Assembly (NCBI RefSeq): GCF_026262505.1
Contig: NC_067208.1
Span: 2,852,001-2,916,000, forward strand
Origin: Trichomonas vaginalis G3
Taxonomy: Eukaryota > Parabasalia > Trichomonadida > Trichomonadidae
DNA: 64,000 nt
Reading direction: 5' to 3'
The translations under genes and the position numbers were made by a program. How positions within the stretch are numbered: the stretch's first letter is position 1; every line of letters begins with the position of its first letter. The notes beneath the pieces are model-generated. The model was not told the DNA's origin. It did no database searches and saw nothing but the letters and a program-made list of their open reading frames with translations. Shown here piece by piece: positions 18,761-28,060 of this stretch.

Positions 18761-19195
18761 CTACTCAACAGGAATGAGACCCTTACTGACTATGTATTCG
18801 TTTAATGCTTGATGAAAACAATGGTACATATTATCGTATGGGTATACACAGCGTCTGTTTCCATCGTCGTCGTATATGTAGAGCTCAAATCCAGTCCAAC
18901 CTTCTTTTGTACAATATGTAGCTTTATTTAAGTATGCATTTATGTAGATAAGGCAATTTTCTTCATCGCTCCAGAAATAATTTTTGTTCTTTGTTGAAAT
19001 AGTTTTCGTTCCTCTGCGACCATAAGGAATGTATGCAATGAACTTTGCGTCATAAGGGATTGTAATATATTCAGGGTTTCTTTCATCGTCAATGGGTCTG
19101 TCTTTGTTAAAATGCATGTTTCTCAGTTTTACTTGAGTTTTGAATAGTTCACGGAAACGTTCTGGGAAAGAGTCATAGTAAATGTAGTCGGACAT
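18761..19195 (-). CDS. Maverick protein of unknown function, 144 residues
   Basis: Last gene before the element's right end, transcribed inward. It is rich in Tyr (about 17), Asp and Asn, with a mixed beta pattern (FELYIYDDDGNRR). No family or membrane segment is recognised. The AT-rich stretch before its ATG ends in AAAATAACCTTATTTTTATT, loosely like the promoter block of the KilA-N group, so control may be shared. Confidence 0.5.
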   Translation of the reverse strand: MSDYIYYDSFPERFRELFKTQVKLRNMHFNKDRPIDDERNPEYITIPYDAKFIAYIPYGRRGTKTISTKNKNYFWSDEENCLIYINAYLNKATYCTKEGWTGFELYIYDDDGNRRCVYPYDNMYHCFHQALNEYIVSKGLIPVE

Positions 19196-19261
19196 GTCTT
19201 TGTAATGAAATAAAAAATTTAAAAAAAAATAAAAATAAGGTTATTTTTTATTTAGTGAGGA

Positions 19262-19310
19262 CGGTAGTGAATTCGTTAGTGAGTTCGTTAGTGAAGTCGT
19301 TAGTGAAATC
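19262..19310. repeat. GTTAGTGA repeat near the Maverick end
   Basis: Four or five short direct copies of TCGTTAGTGA with small changes, about 145 bases inside the presumed right end. Such subterminal repeats may be binding sites for the element's own proteins or simple slippage. Confidence 0.65.
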
Positions 19311-19409
19311 GTTTATGTGTCAGATGGTTTTGTAAATATTTAAGGTTAAGTTGGTGTTATGGTTCTGTTGTAAAATATACGTTACTGGTTTTGTAAAGTG
19401 TCAAAACCG

Positions 19410-19454
19410 CTAAGTGGTGTACGGAGGCGCGCAGTGCCACAGTACACGACTTAG
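19410..19454. repeat. terminal palindrome at the Maverick/host junction
   Basis: CTAAGTGGTGTAC pairs with GTACACGACTTAG over 13 bases with one mismatch, around a GC-rich loop. Host protease coding sequence follows directly, so this probably marks the right end of the element. Confidence 0.6.
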
Positions 19455-19463
19455 GGATACTAA

Positions 19464-19958
19464 CTTACATTCCAATATCAAACTGAGACTCCTGATGAAA
19501 GCTTCTATTCGGTTTCGCTTCACATTCCTCTTGGTGCAGCAGGTATTGATCAAGGAATTAAACAAATGTGCACAGATGATTCTCATATCAATGAAATCTC
19601 AACATTCCTCTGGGTCGACGTTCAGAGGAATTGGTCTGATCCAAATGTCTTCTTTGACAAATTTGAGATCAAGAAGAACTACAAAACTCAACTCAGTGAT
19701 GGAACGTATGTATTTAAGATACATTCCATTATTGCTTATCATCAAGGTCATTTCGTTGCCTTCGTCAACAAAGGAAGAGTTTGGTTCATGCTCGACGATG
19801 AAATTACTTACATCGTTCCTGATGGTTTGATCAAAGGTCTTCAAGGTGGAGATGTTGGCAGCGATTTGTGGTCATATCTTGGTGGTGTCAAATGGCTTGC
19901 AAAATGTGTCATCTATCGCAAACACAAGTTCTATGGAGCTGGTGATGATGATGATTGA
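19464..19958 (+). pseudogene. 3' part of a host ubiquitin-specific protease gene
   Basis: The frame is open from 19464 to the TGA at 19956 and codes for the C-terminal part of a USP (peptidase family C19) deubiquitinase. The His-box region is clear: YVFKIHSIIAYHQGHFVAFV, with GHF as the usual GHY/GHF signature holding the catalytic His, then WFMLDDEITYIV with the usual second Asp pair. The catalytic Cys box and everything upstream are missing, replaced by the Maverick end. An in-frame stop lies just upstream (19461-19463) in the Maverick flank, so this part cannot be read from the element. Most likely it is a host gene split by the Maverick, with its 5' part beyond the other end. Confidence 0.8.
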
Positions 19959-21818
19959 AAACAGTTTAATTTTTTTTAATCTTATTATAAGGGATAATTC
20001 TCTAAATATATGATTTTTTCTTAAGTTAGTGAATATTTTTCTTGTGTGCTTTTACTTATTTAAGTATTTAGTATTATTACTTAAAAATTTTGAACATTTA
20101 TTTTATAATATTGAGATTTAAAATAAACTATTGCTCGATCGTATCTTTATTTGCTCTTTTAATAAAAAATCTAACTTACTATTGATTAGATATTGATTTA
20201 AAAAAAATAATATAATAGCATAATAAAATTTCTTTATTTCCCCGTACAAAGATATAGCCGTAACAAGACATTAACGTTTGGAAAGTAAATTTGAAAAAAA
20301 GTATTATATTATAAAAGAAGTTACAAATTTTTAGAATATTTTTGTAAAATAAGAGCAAAAAGTAGAATGCAAACTCTTCGGGTACTAAAACCTGCCATTA
20401 AATTGAGATAAATAATAGATTTTGTAAAATTTTGTTGTAATTCTTGTATCAGTCTTGCCTTGAGTATGAGTTTGAGTCTACCCTTGTTTCCATATTGCCT
20501 ATTCCTGTTTTAACGCGGCTATTCCTATTCCAGTTTTTGGTGCTTTTCTATGATAACCAAATCAATTTAAATTATCAAGCAGAAAATGTATGAATATTAC
20601 AGGTGTCATAAATTCTTACCAATTTGGCAGTATTTGCTATATTGGGGAAGATTTGCTTATACTTATTTATGAACCTGTTCTTAAGATAAAAGATTAAATA
20701 CGATGACTTTTTTAAAAATAGAAGTTTTGAAATGAAAATAAAGAGGGTTAAAAAGATGATAAAATTTGATGATGAAAATGAAAAGACCTAGAGTCGCTGG
20801 TATTAGTATGAGTGAATAAAGCATATAAATATCTTAAAAATGTTAATCGTAAATCTAATTGTTGTGAAAAGAGACCAAAATAAAGCTATTAATGAAGAAT
20901 ATGTGAATTATTAAATAGATATAAATGTTTAAATCAGAGAAATTGTCAATAATAGCGAATGTTGAATTCCCGTAACTAGGTTTTATAAAATTGAATTGTT
21001 GACAAAAGATGATACAAAGAATTTTAAAATATGAGTGGTGGTTGAATCAATGATATTATTTGAAGTCTATGAATGTAATATTAGAATTGAGAGTCAGATA
21101 TATTCAATCTATTAAAATTGTAAAAATTTGCTGTAATCATTTGGGATAATTTCATAGAAGAAAACATAAATTATTTAATCGGGAAATACTTCATTTAATA
21201 AAAAAATGCATACAAAACTTATCTTTTTAAATCTCGATAATAAATGCATTATAATAAGAAGAATTGACCTAGTTTTTGGCATCGTTAGATTGTTAATTGT
21301 CAAAAAGTATCATATTTTATATCCGGTCATTCATCAATGAAAATGATTATATGAATGAATATAAAAGGAAAAGAAGCATTTGTAAAAATGAGATATCTCA
21401 GAAAATTGAAGTCGGAATGTCAAAAATTACAGGCTTTTTATGAAAAGAAGTAAAATCATATATTTAAGGCATTTAACATTATTCGTCATTGTGCATATGA
21501 TAATTCAACTATCATTTGTTTTTTCAAAATTAACCCAAGAACGTAATAAAAATTGAAAGCTGAATTTGTAAATTTTGATGAAATTGATATAACCTCTACC
21601 TTTGTGGTCAGAAAATCTAGATTGCTGATCGTTTTCTGGATTCCTCTATATGCAAGAATCATAAATTGCTCACTCTGGTGTCTGAGTGTTTTCAATTGAC
21701 CGAAAATTCTTGCCAATAATGTAAAAATATATTCATATACGCTTAAAGTTTATGGAAGATGGGTTCTGAATGAGATGATAAGTGTTACGGGTCCAATTTG
21801 TGAGAAAATAGTGATTGA
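19959..21818. other. AT-rich intergenic region
   Basis: No gene, RNA or clear repeat was recognised. On the + strand G exceeds C in the samples counted by hand, the same sign as the sense strand of both flanking + strand genes. Confidence 0.6.
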
Positions 21819-21822
21819 TTAA

Positions 21823-22863
21823 GGGTGCACCCGTATGTACGTTTATTTGAGAGGAGGAGGATTACCCTCTCAATTTTGAGGGATTCGTTAGTTTATTTTC
21901 TCGATGAATATGCAATAAAATTTGATTTTTACCTTATCAATATACTTCATATAATATACACATGTTCATGTAAAAACTTTTTTCCAAAATCCTCAGGAAT
22001 TACGCGATTTTTGAATTTTAAGAATTTTGTTCGAATGTTTTCGAAAAAAAAATATTTTCAGAACAGCCTTAACGGCTAAGATTTAGGAACAATATTAAGT
22101 ATCAAAAAGAAAGGAGGTCTGATATAGACAACATATATCGTTGAAGGTTGAAAAAATCTCTAATATTTGAGCCCAAAATTTCAAATTTTAATTTTTTGAA
22201 AAAAGAGGCCACCCGTATGTACGTTTATTTGAGAGGAGGAGGATTATATTTTTGAAAGGGTGAAAAATTATGAATATGTTAATTATATAATAATATGTAT
22301 TATTATAAAAAAGAAAAAATAAAGCACGTTAAATTTTTTCTTTCTTGATTTTTTACAAAATCTACTTAGAATTATGCAAAGTATGACTAAATAATTATAA
22401 ATTTCAAGTTAAATTTTAATTTTGATAAATAATTTAAATTTCAAAATATCAAGTTCAGTTCGACTATGTATGTAGTAATTCCTCAATAAAGTGCCAAAAC
22501 CCTATTAAAATATATGAAAATTTTCAACATTTTAATGTTTTTATTTAAAAATTTGATGGAATATGAGCTTCAAACAATTATTATGTAAATAAAAATAATT
22601 AAATATATGTATTTATTCGTATTACAACCGTAGTAAGTCGATTCTTCCTTTCTTCTACTGAGTTTTGAATTTGATTTCGAATTGTAAAGAGATTCAAAGG
22701 GAAAATACTAGCGGATAAAAACTAACTCCATGAAAGGGTCATAATGGAGTCAAGTTGTATTTTTTGATATTTTTTGCTTTTCGAGCCTAAATAGGTAGCA
22801 AAGATAATGCCTAAAAATAAGGTTCTAAATTCTGAAGTTTACATGATCCTCTCGTGTGCACCC
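21823..22863. mobile_element. TTAA-flanked small non-autonomous transposon
   Basis: A 1041-base segment starts GGGTGCAC and ends GTGCACCC, with TTAA directly at each side (21819-21822 and 22864-22867). TTAA duplication with short inverted ends is the hallmark of piggyBac and Kolobok superfamilies. A perfect 36-base direct repeat sits at its start (21829-21864) and again at 22211-22246. No transposase is inside, so it would move only with help. The inverted ends are short (about 8 bases), which keeps the call moderate. Confidence 0.55.
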
Positions 22864-22867
22864 TTAA

Positions 22868-23402
22868 GAAGGATCAAAAAAAATTGAGAGCTTCTAACAA
22901 TAAAGGTATATTCAATTTATTTATAAAATATTAGAGTTTGCCATTATGATATGACTATTGTTACAAGTATTTGAAAAATATCTGAAGTATGAAATTGTAA
23001 CCGCTTCCATTCCCAATTGTAATTTTATTTCATTTTGAACCGCACAGAAATATTTGATTGAGCCTTTTTAAATTATGATGGCTGATGATAGGTATGAATT
23101 TTAGAATATTTTAAATAAAAATAATCCTTGATTTCCATATATATGTGTTCGAGAAAAATCGATTGAAAATGTATTTTGTTATCATTGAATAATCGTTCTT
23201 TGAATTTGATGAAGAAATATAAAAATAATGTTTATCGGCAAAGTTGTTAATAATACATAGTACAATAAAATATTTCACAAAAGTGGATGAAATTAATTAA
23301 TTCAATTGTAGTTTTGAAAAAAAAGTCTCATCACACTTTTCAATGCTCGATTTTTAAAAACTGTTTAAAAATGGAGCTTATATTGAAATAGTGTAGAGAC
23401 TA
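22868..23402. other. AT-rich intergenic region
   Basis: No feature was recognised; + strand G is again more frequent than C. Confidence 0.5.
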
Positions 23403-23471
23403 AAAATTACCACAGACTATTTCAGAGGATTGAGTTGCCACTCAATCCTCTGAAAAGTCTGAGGTAATTTT
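23403..23471. repeat. 69-base imperfect hairpin just upstream of a gene
   Basis: Arms of about 33 bases pair with few mismatches around GCC. It ends nine bases before the initiator A of the gene at 23494. Size and form are like a microRNA precursor, and like the hairpins in the three clusters elsewhere in the window. Confidence 0.75.
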
Positions 23472-23476
23472 CAAAA

Positions 23477-23485
23477 TTCATTATT
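23477..23485 (+). promoter_or_regulatory. trichomonad-type initiator (Inr)
   Basis: TTCATTATT matches the TCAYTWY-type initiator known from trichomonads. The presumed first base (23480) is 14 bases before the ATG, a normal leader length for the group. Confidence 0.6.
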
Positions 23486-23493
23486 TATTTTCA

Positions 23494-23994
23494 ATGTCGC
23501 AGAGAACAGTGAGCTACCTCAGCTACGCAAATCCAGCATTGAAGCATAGGAAACGGACACCCCAATGCCAGAGAGATTATGAAAAGATCCAAAGGAGAAT
23601 AAAGTTCAATGGTGAAAAAGTTGAATATGTTGCATCGTATATAGACAGGTACTTTGGTTCTCATGTAACATCGATGATGCTCATATCAATTGCAAATGTA
23701 ATTATTGAAAAACACAAAATTAAACTTGACAGATTAGCTCGAAGAAACAGATCTGCTCTCCTTTGTTGGTTTACGGAGAATTGGGACATCATTCACCCCT
23801 ATTTAAAGCAGAAAAAATCCAAATCTGGTGACAAATCAGATGAATCTAATAACGAATTTGATGATCAAAACGGAAGATGTATCTACAAATGTGAGGAATA
23901 TTGTGGATACTTCGATCCAAGCGATATTTCCCTTTTATTAAATACCCATATGGAGAATATATGCAATCAAAAAGACCATTTATCAAATTTCTGA
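23494..23994 (+). CDS. unrecognised small-protein family, member A
   Basis: Codes for 166 residues. The family is not recognised, but it clearly matches the genes at 41509 and 49515 in three blocks: an N-terminal QRDYEKIQRRI...YIDRYFGSHV (residues about 27-60), a central LDRLARRNRSALLCWFTENW (about 80-99), and a C-terminal DPSDISLLLNTH (about 143-154) after an acidic, Ser/Asn-rich linker. The second block, with its Arg/Lys-rich helix and Trp/Cys core, may be a compact helical DNA- or RNA-binding domain; the last block looks like a short docking peptide. No membrane segment is seen. The start is supported by the initiator 14 bases upstream and by equal N-terminal lengths in all three relatives. 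Confidence 0.8.
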   Translation: MSQRTVSYLSYANPALKHRKRTPQCQRDYEKIQRRIKFNGEKVEYVASYIDRYFGSHVTSMMLISIANVIIEKHKIKLDRLARRNRSALLCWFTENWDIIHPYLKQKKSKSGDKSDESNNEFDDQNGRCIYKCEEYCGYFDPSDISLLLNTHMENICNQKDHLSNF

Positions 23995-23997
23995 CGT

Positions 23998-24258
23998 AAA
24001 ACCGCTTTGTTCTGAATCCTAAAAAAATTGAAAGATATATTCAAAAATTTTGTTAGATGAAAAGTAGCCCTTTTTTATCATGGCTTGTTACTGAGAATAA
24101 ATGTTTTAAGATTTTAAAAATAGCAAATGTCAAAAATATCTTTTGAACTAACGCAAATTCAATTGAAAAAGCCTGTAATTTTTGATAGCATTTTTTAGAC
24201 CTCTTTTTTAATAGGAAATAAGGATGCCCTTGAATTATTCAAATTAATTATACGAAAT
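23998..24258. other. AT-rich spacer
   Basis: Nothing was recognised between the end of member A and the transposon target duplication. Confidence 0.5.
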
Positions 24259-24269
24259 GAGAGTATTTT

Positions 24270-25296
24270 ATTGTTATAGACCGAAAATAGATTTTTTCGG
24301 TTTTCTCTTCAAATAATTGAAAGAATGATACTATTATAGGTTTATTATATTATATAGCATATAATCATGCTATAGCCGAAAATTATAAGTTTTGAGAAGA
24401 TTGAATATAACACAAATAAATTTGAATGTAAGTTAAATTGCTTGTTGTTTTTAATAGCTATTTAATGAGAAATCCAATATTGCAAAATTCAAATTGAATG
24501 ATTGAAAGAACAGAAAAAGTCATTCTTTTCAATTTCGAATATGTTTCATTGTATTTATAATTATATGGCAAATAAGATATTTAAACTTGATTTTTGAAGG
24601 AAAATTCACAAAATTGAATAAATTCAAATAATTTTTATTCAAAAATAAACTAGTTATTTGAGTTTAATACCAATTATCTATTCAAACTACAAAGTTTGTA
24701 ATTTAAAATATTTTGTGAGATCAGATTGAATTAATTCAAGGTTCTTTTCAATTAATATTAATGACCATATTACGCATTTTCGAACATTCTAAACCAAATA
24801 TATAAAAATGGGAGAAGAATGTTAAATTTGCTAGACATGGGGGAGTTGTCTGCAAAGTTTTAGCTCTTATCTCTAACAAAAAATTAATTTTTAAAAAAAT
24901 GACCGAATACGTTTCACAGCGAGAAAAAAAAAAGGCAAGATAGAATTTTCTAGACATAAAGAAGTTGTTTACCGAGTTTTAGCTCTTATCTCTAACAAAA
25001 AATTAATTTTTAAAAAAATGACCGAATACGTTTCACAGCGAGAAAAAAATAAAAGGCAAGATAGAATTTTCTAGACATAAAGAAGTTGTTTACCGAGTTT
25101 TAGCTCTTATCTCTAACAAAAAATTAATTTTTAAAAAAATGACCGAATACGTTTCACAGCGAGAAAAAAATAAAAGGCAAGATAGAATTTTCTAGACATA
25201 AAGAAGTTGTTTACCGAGTTTTAGCTCTTATCTCTAACAAAAAATTAATTTTTAAAAAAATGACCGAATACGTTTCACAGCGAGAAAAAAAATAAA
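24270..25296. repeat. left inverted end with 4 tandem units
   Basis: The outer ~570 bases are unique to the element. The inner part has four head-to-tail copies of a ~120-base unit containing TTTAGCTCTTATCTCTAAC and TGACCGAATACGTTTCACAG, with only 1-3 base length changes. Confidence 0.85.
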
Positions 25297-25473
25297 ACTG
25301 TACACTGATTTTCATTTTCATTTCCAGTCACTTTACTTATTATTTTTTCTTTTTTTCATTTTAATTATAAATTATTTCATAATGCGTTTATTTACGTTAC
25401 CATTTTCTTTATTCTTTTGAATTCCATACTAGACACTTATAGGATATTTTGATTGTTAACGTACTTCATTAGA

Positions 25474-26448
25474 ATGAATCCTTACAAAGGGTATGTCGAT
25501 CGAATTTACCTAATTGGTATTTCCAATCAGATTGAAGAAGGTAAAATGACATGGGAAGAAGCTTGCACCCATGTTCCCATCGCCCCAACCCTTCAATCAA
25601 ATGATTTCAAATATTTAGATGTTTCAAAATCTTTTTTACAAAATCAATTTAGCTTACAGAATATCCCATTGCCTAAAGGCAAGAAAGGTCGTAGGGTCAA
25701 TCCCTACGACTAAATCAAAGCTCTTGCTGTGATACATGACCACTGGGCCTTTCCCTGTGGTCAAACAAAACAATGGAAACGTTTGAAATTACAACAAATT
25801 GATGTATCTTATAGAGAAGTACGCAGATACTTCAAAGAAAATCATTTCACCAAGACGCGATTAGAGCATGCCGGGCCAGAAACAGCAGTAAGATATTGGG
25901 CGCTTTCACCCAATCTTATCTGGCACGCAGATGTTCATTATTTTAGGGGTGTTCGTGGCCAGTATATTTATGGCATAATCGACGATTTTAGCCGCAAAGT
26001 CCTAGCGTGTATACAAGTACCAGATATGCTGGCAGCGACGACAGCGAACGTTGCGGCTTCCGCCTTCATTGAATTTGGCGCCCCTTATTGTTTCTGGACC
26101 GACAACGGTTCAGAAAATAGGGGCGCCTTTCAAGATCTACTTGATCTTTGGGGCGTCCAATGGCAGCATACAGACTCTCATTCTCCCTACCAAAATGGGA
26201 AGATTGAGAGATTCTGGCCGACATTGGAGCGCTGCCAAAGCATTCAGGCTATTCCTGCCTTTATTTGGGAGTACAATAATAACACACCGCATGAAGATCT
26301 CCCAATTAATCCATTAACTGGAACAAATTACACGCCAAATCAAATGTATCAGCTGAAACCGAAATACACAAATGCAGATACAGAAAGGTTGTGGCAAATA
26401 TGGGATACAGATACAGGCATGACCGCTGTTGACACATTCACAGCGTAA
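25474..26448 (+). pseudogene. rve-type DDE transposase with one in-frame stop
   Basis: The only gene of the transposon. The ATG at 25474 is used; the frame upstream starts at TTG. The N-terminal 75 residues look like a helical DNA-binding part with a basic end (PKGKKGRR). The catalytic core shows HADVHYF (D153), TDNGSEN (D210) and NGKIERFW (E245), so D and E are 34 residues apart, the classic DD35E integrase spacing. A TAA at 25711-25713 interrupts an otherwise continuous frame of 324 codons. G+C is higher than in the flanks. As it stands it would make a truncated protein; suppression of the stop or a working copy elsewhere is possible. Confidence 0.85.
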
Positions 26449-26858
26449 TAATAAACATAATTTTTTAATTTCATTTTTAACAAGTTTTTTTAAATGTATG
26501 TAATGAATAATTCATTAGAATATGATAATGCACATTGTAACAGAATAGAACAATCACCAAATTTTTTTTTTGAAATTAAAAAATAAAAGTAAAAAGTATA
26601 AAGTAATCTAACCAAAAAAGATATTTAAAAGAATTTTGGAAAAAACAGAATAAGGATAATGATATTATTTTAGATACACAATCGATGTACTGAAGAATAA
26701 TCCGGTAAAATGATGATATAAAATTAGATTATTTTACAAGTAGCTAAAAGAATAAAACTATAATATAAAATAAATGAAGTTTAATGAAACAATAAAGGTT
26801 AAATAAATAATAAAGATTTTTATTTTATATCAGTATTGAGAAGAAGTAACAGCTGACA

Positions 26859-28049
26859 CTTGGTAAACAACTTCTTTATGTCTAGAAAATTCTATCTTGC
26901 CTTTTATTTTTTTCTCGCTGTGAAACGTATTCGGTCATTTTTTTAAAAATTAATTTTTTGTTAGAGATAAGAGCTAAAACTCGGTAAACAACTTCTTTAT
27001 GTCTAGAAAATTCTATCTTGCCTTTTTTTTTTCTCGCTGTGAAACGTATTCGGTCATTTTTTTAAAAATTAATTTTTTGTTAGAGATAAGAGCTAAAACT
27101 CGGTAAACAACTTCTTTATGTCTAGAAAATTCTATCTTGCCTTTTATTTTTTTCTCGCTGTGAAACGTATTCGGTCATTTTTTTAAAAATTAATTTTTTG
27201 TTAGAGATAAGAGCTAAAACTCGGTAAACAACTTCTTTATGTCTAGAAAATTCTATCTTGCCTTTTATTTTTTTCTCGCTGTGAAACGTATTCGGTCATT
27301 TTTTTAAAAATTAATTTTTTGTTAGAGATAAGAGCTAAAACTCGGTAAACAACTTCTTTATGTCTAGAAAATTCTATCTTGCCTTTTATTTTTTTCTCGC
27401 TGTGAAACGTATTCGGTCATTTTTTGAAAAATTAATTTTTTGTTAGAGATAAGAGCTAAAACTTTGCAGACAACTCCCCCATGTCTAGCAAATTTAACAT
27501 TCTTCTCCCATTTTTATATATTTGGTTTAGAATGTTCGAAAATGCGTAATATGGTCATTAATATTAATTGAAAAGAACCTTGAATTAATTCAATCTGATC
27601 TCACAAAATATTTTAAATTACAAACTTTGTAGTTTGAATAGATAATTGGTATTAAACTCAAATAACTAGTTTATTTTTGAATAAAAATTATTTGAATTTA
27701 TTCAATTTTGTGAATTTTCCTTCAAAAATCAAGTTTAAATATCTTATTTGCCATATAATTATAAATACAATGAAACATATTCGAAATTGAAAAGAATGAC
27801 TTTTTCTGTTCTTTCAATCATTCAATTTGAATTTTGCAATATTGGATTTCTCATTAAATAGCTATTAAAAACAACAAGCAATTTAACTTACATTCAAATT
27901 TATTTGTGTTATATTCAATCTTCTCAAAACTTATAATTTTCGGCTATAGCATGATTATATGCTATATAATATAATAAACCTATAATAGTATCATTCTTTC
28001 AATTATTTGAAGAGAAAACCGAAAAAATTTATTTTCGGTCTATAACAAT
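26859..28049. repeat. right inverted end with 5 tandem units
   Basis: The reverse complement of the left end, but with five full ~120-base units plus a partial one, so the unit number differs between arms. The outermost unit in both arms has the variant GGGGGAGTTGTCTGCAAAG. Confidence 0.85.
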
Positions 28050-28060
28050 CAGAGTATTTT

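Larger units (their letters stand above)
1..19454. mobile_element. Maverick/Polinton, left end outside window (fossil)
   Basis: A large self-synthesizing DNA element. Its family B DNA polymerase, integrase, A32/FtsK-like packaging ATPase and jelly-roll-like proteins on both strands are the usual Maverick set. The right edge is put at about 19454, where a 45-base palindrome is followed at once by coding sequence of a host ubiquitin protease. The left edge lies outside the window, so at least 19.4 kb is present, in the range known for trichomonad Mavericks. No adenovirus-type cysteine protease was recognised; it may lie to the left. The element is broken: about five or six breaks in the polymerase and about one in the integrase, while most other frames are open, which suggests a fairly recent insertion. 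Family and content are well supported; the exact end is inference. Confidence 0.93.
24270..28049. mobile_element. 3.8 kb DNA transposon with ~1 kb inverted ends and an rve-type transposase
   Basis: Ends ATTGTTATAGACCG and its complement open long inverted repeats that match closely for more than 1 kb. AGAGTATTTT flanks both sides (24260-24269 and 28051-28060, with one extra base at the right), a 10-base target duplication. The centre holds one transposase gene. Long inverted ends plus a 9-11 base duplication recall MULE-type elements, but the transposase has the integrase (rve) DDE core of the IS481/IS3/Ginger kind, so the family is uncertain. The near-identity of the arms suggests a young insertion. 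Confidence 0.85.

Noticed and set aside
19414-19830. 138-residue open frame overlapping the ubiquitin protease
   Set aside because: It starts at GTG inside the Maverick end palindrome and is a shadow of the USP frame, which carries the recognisable His box.
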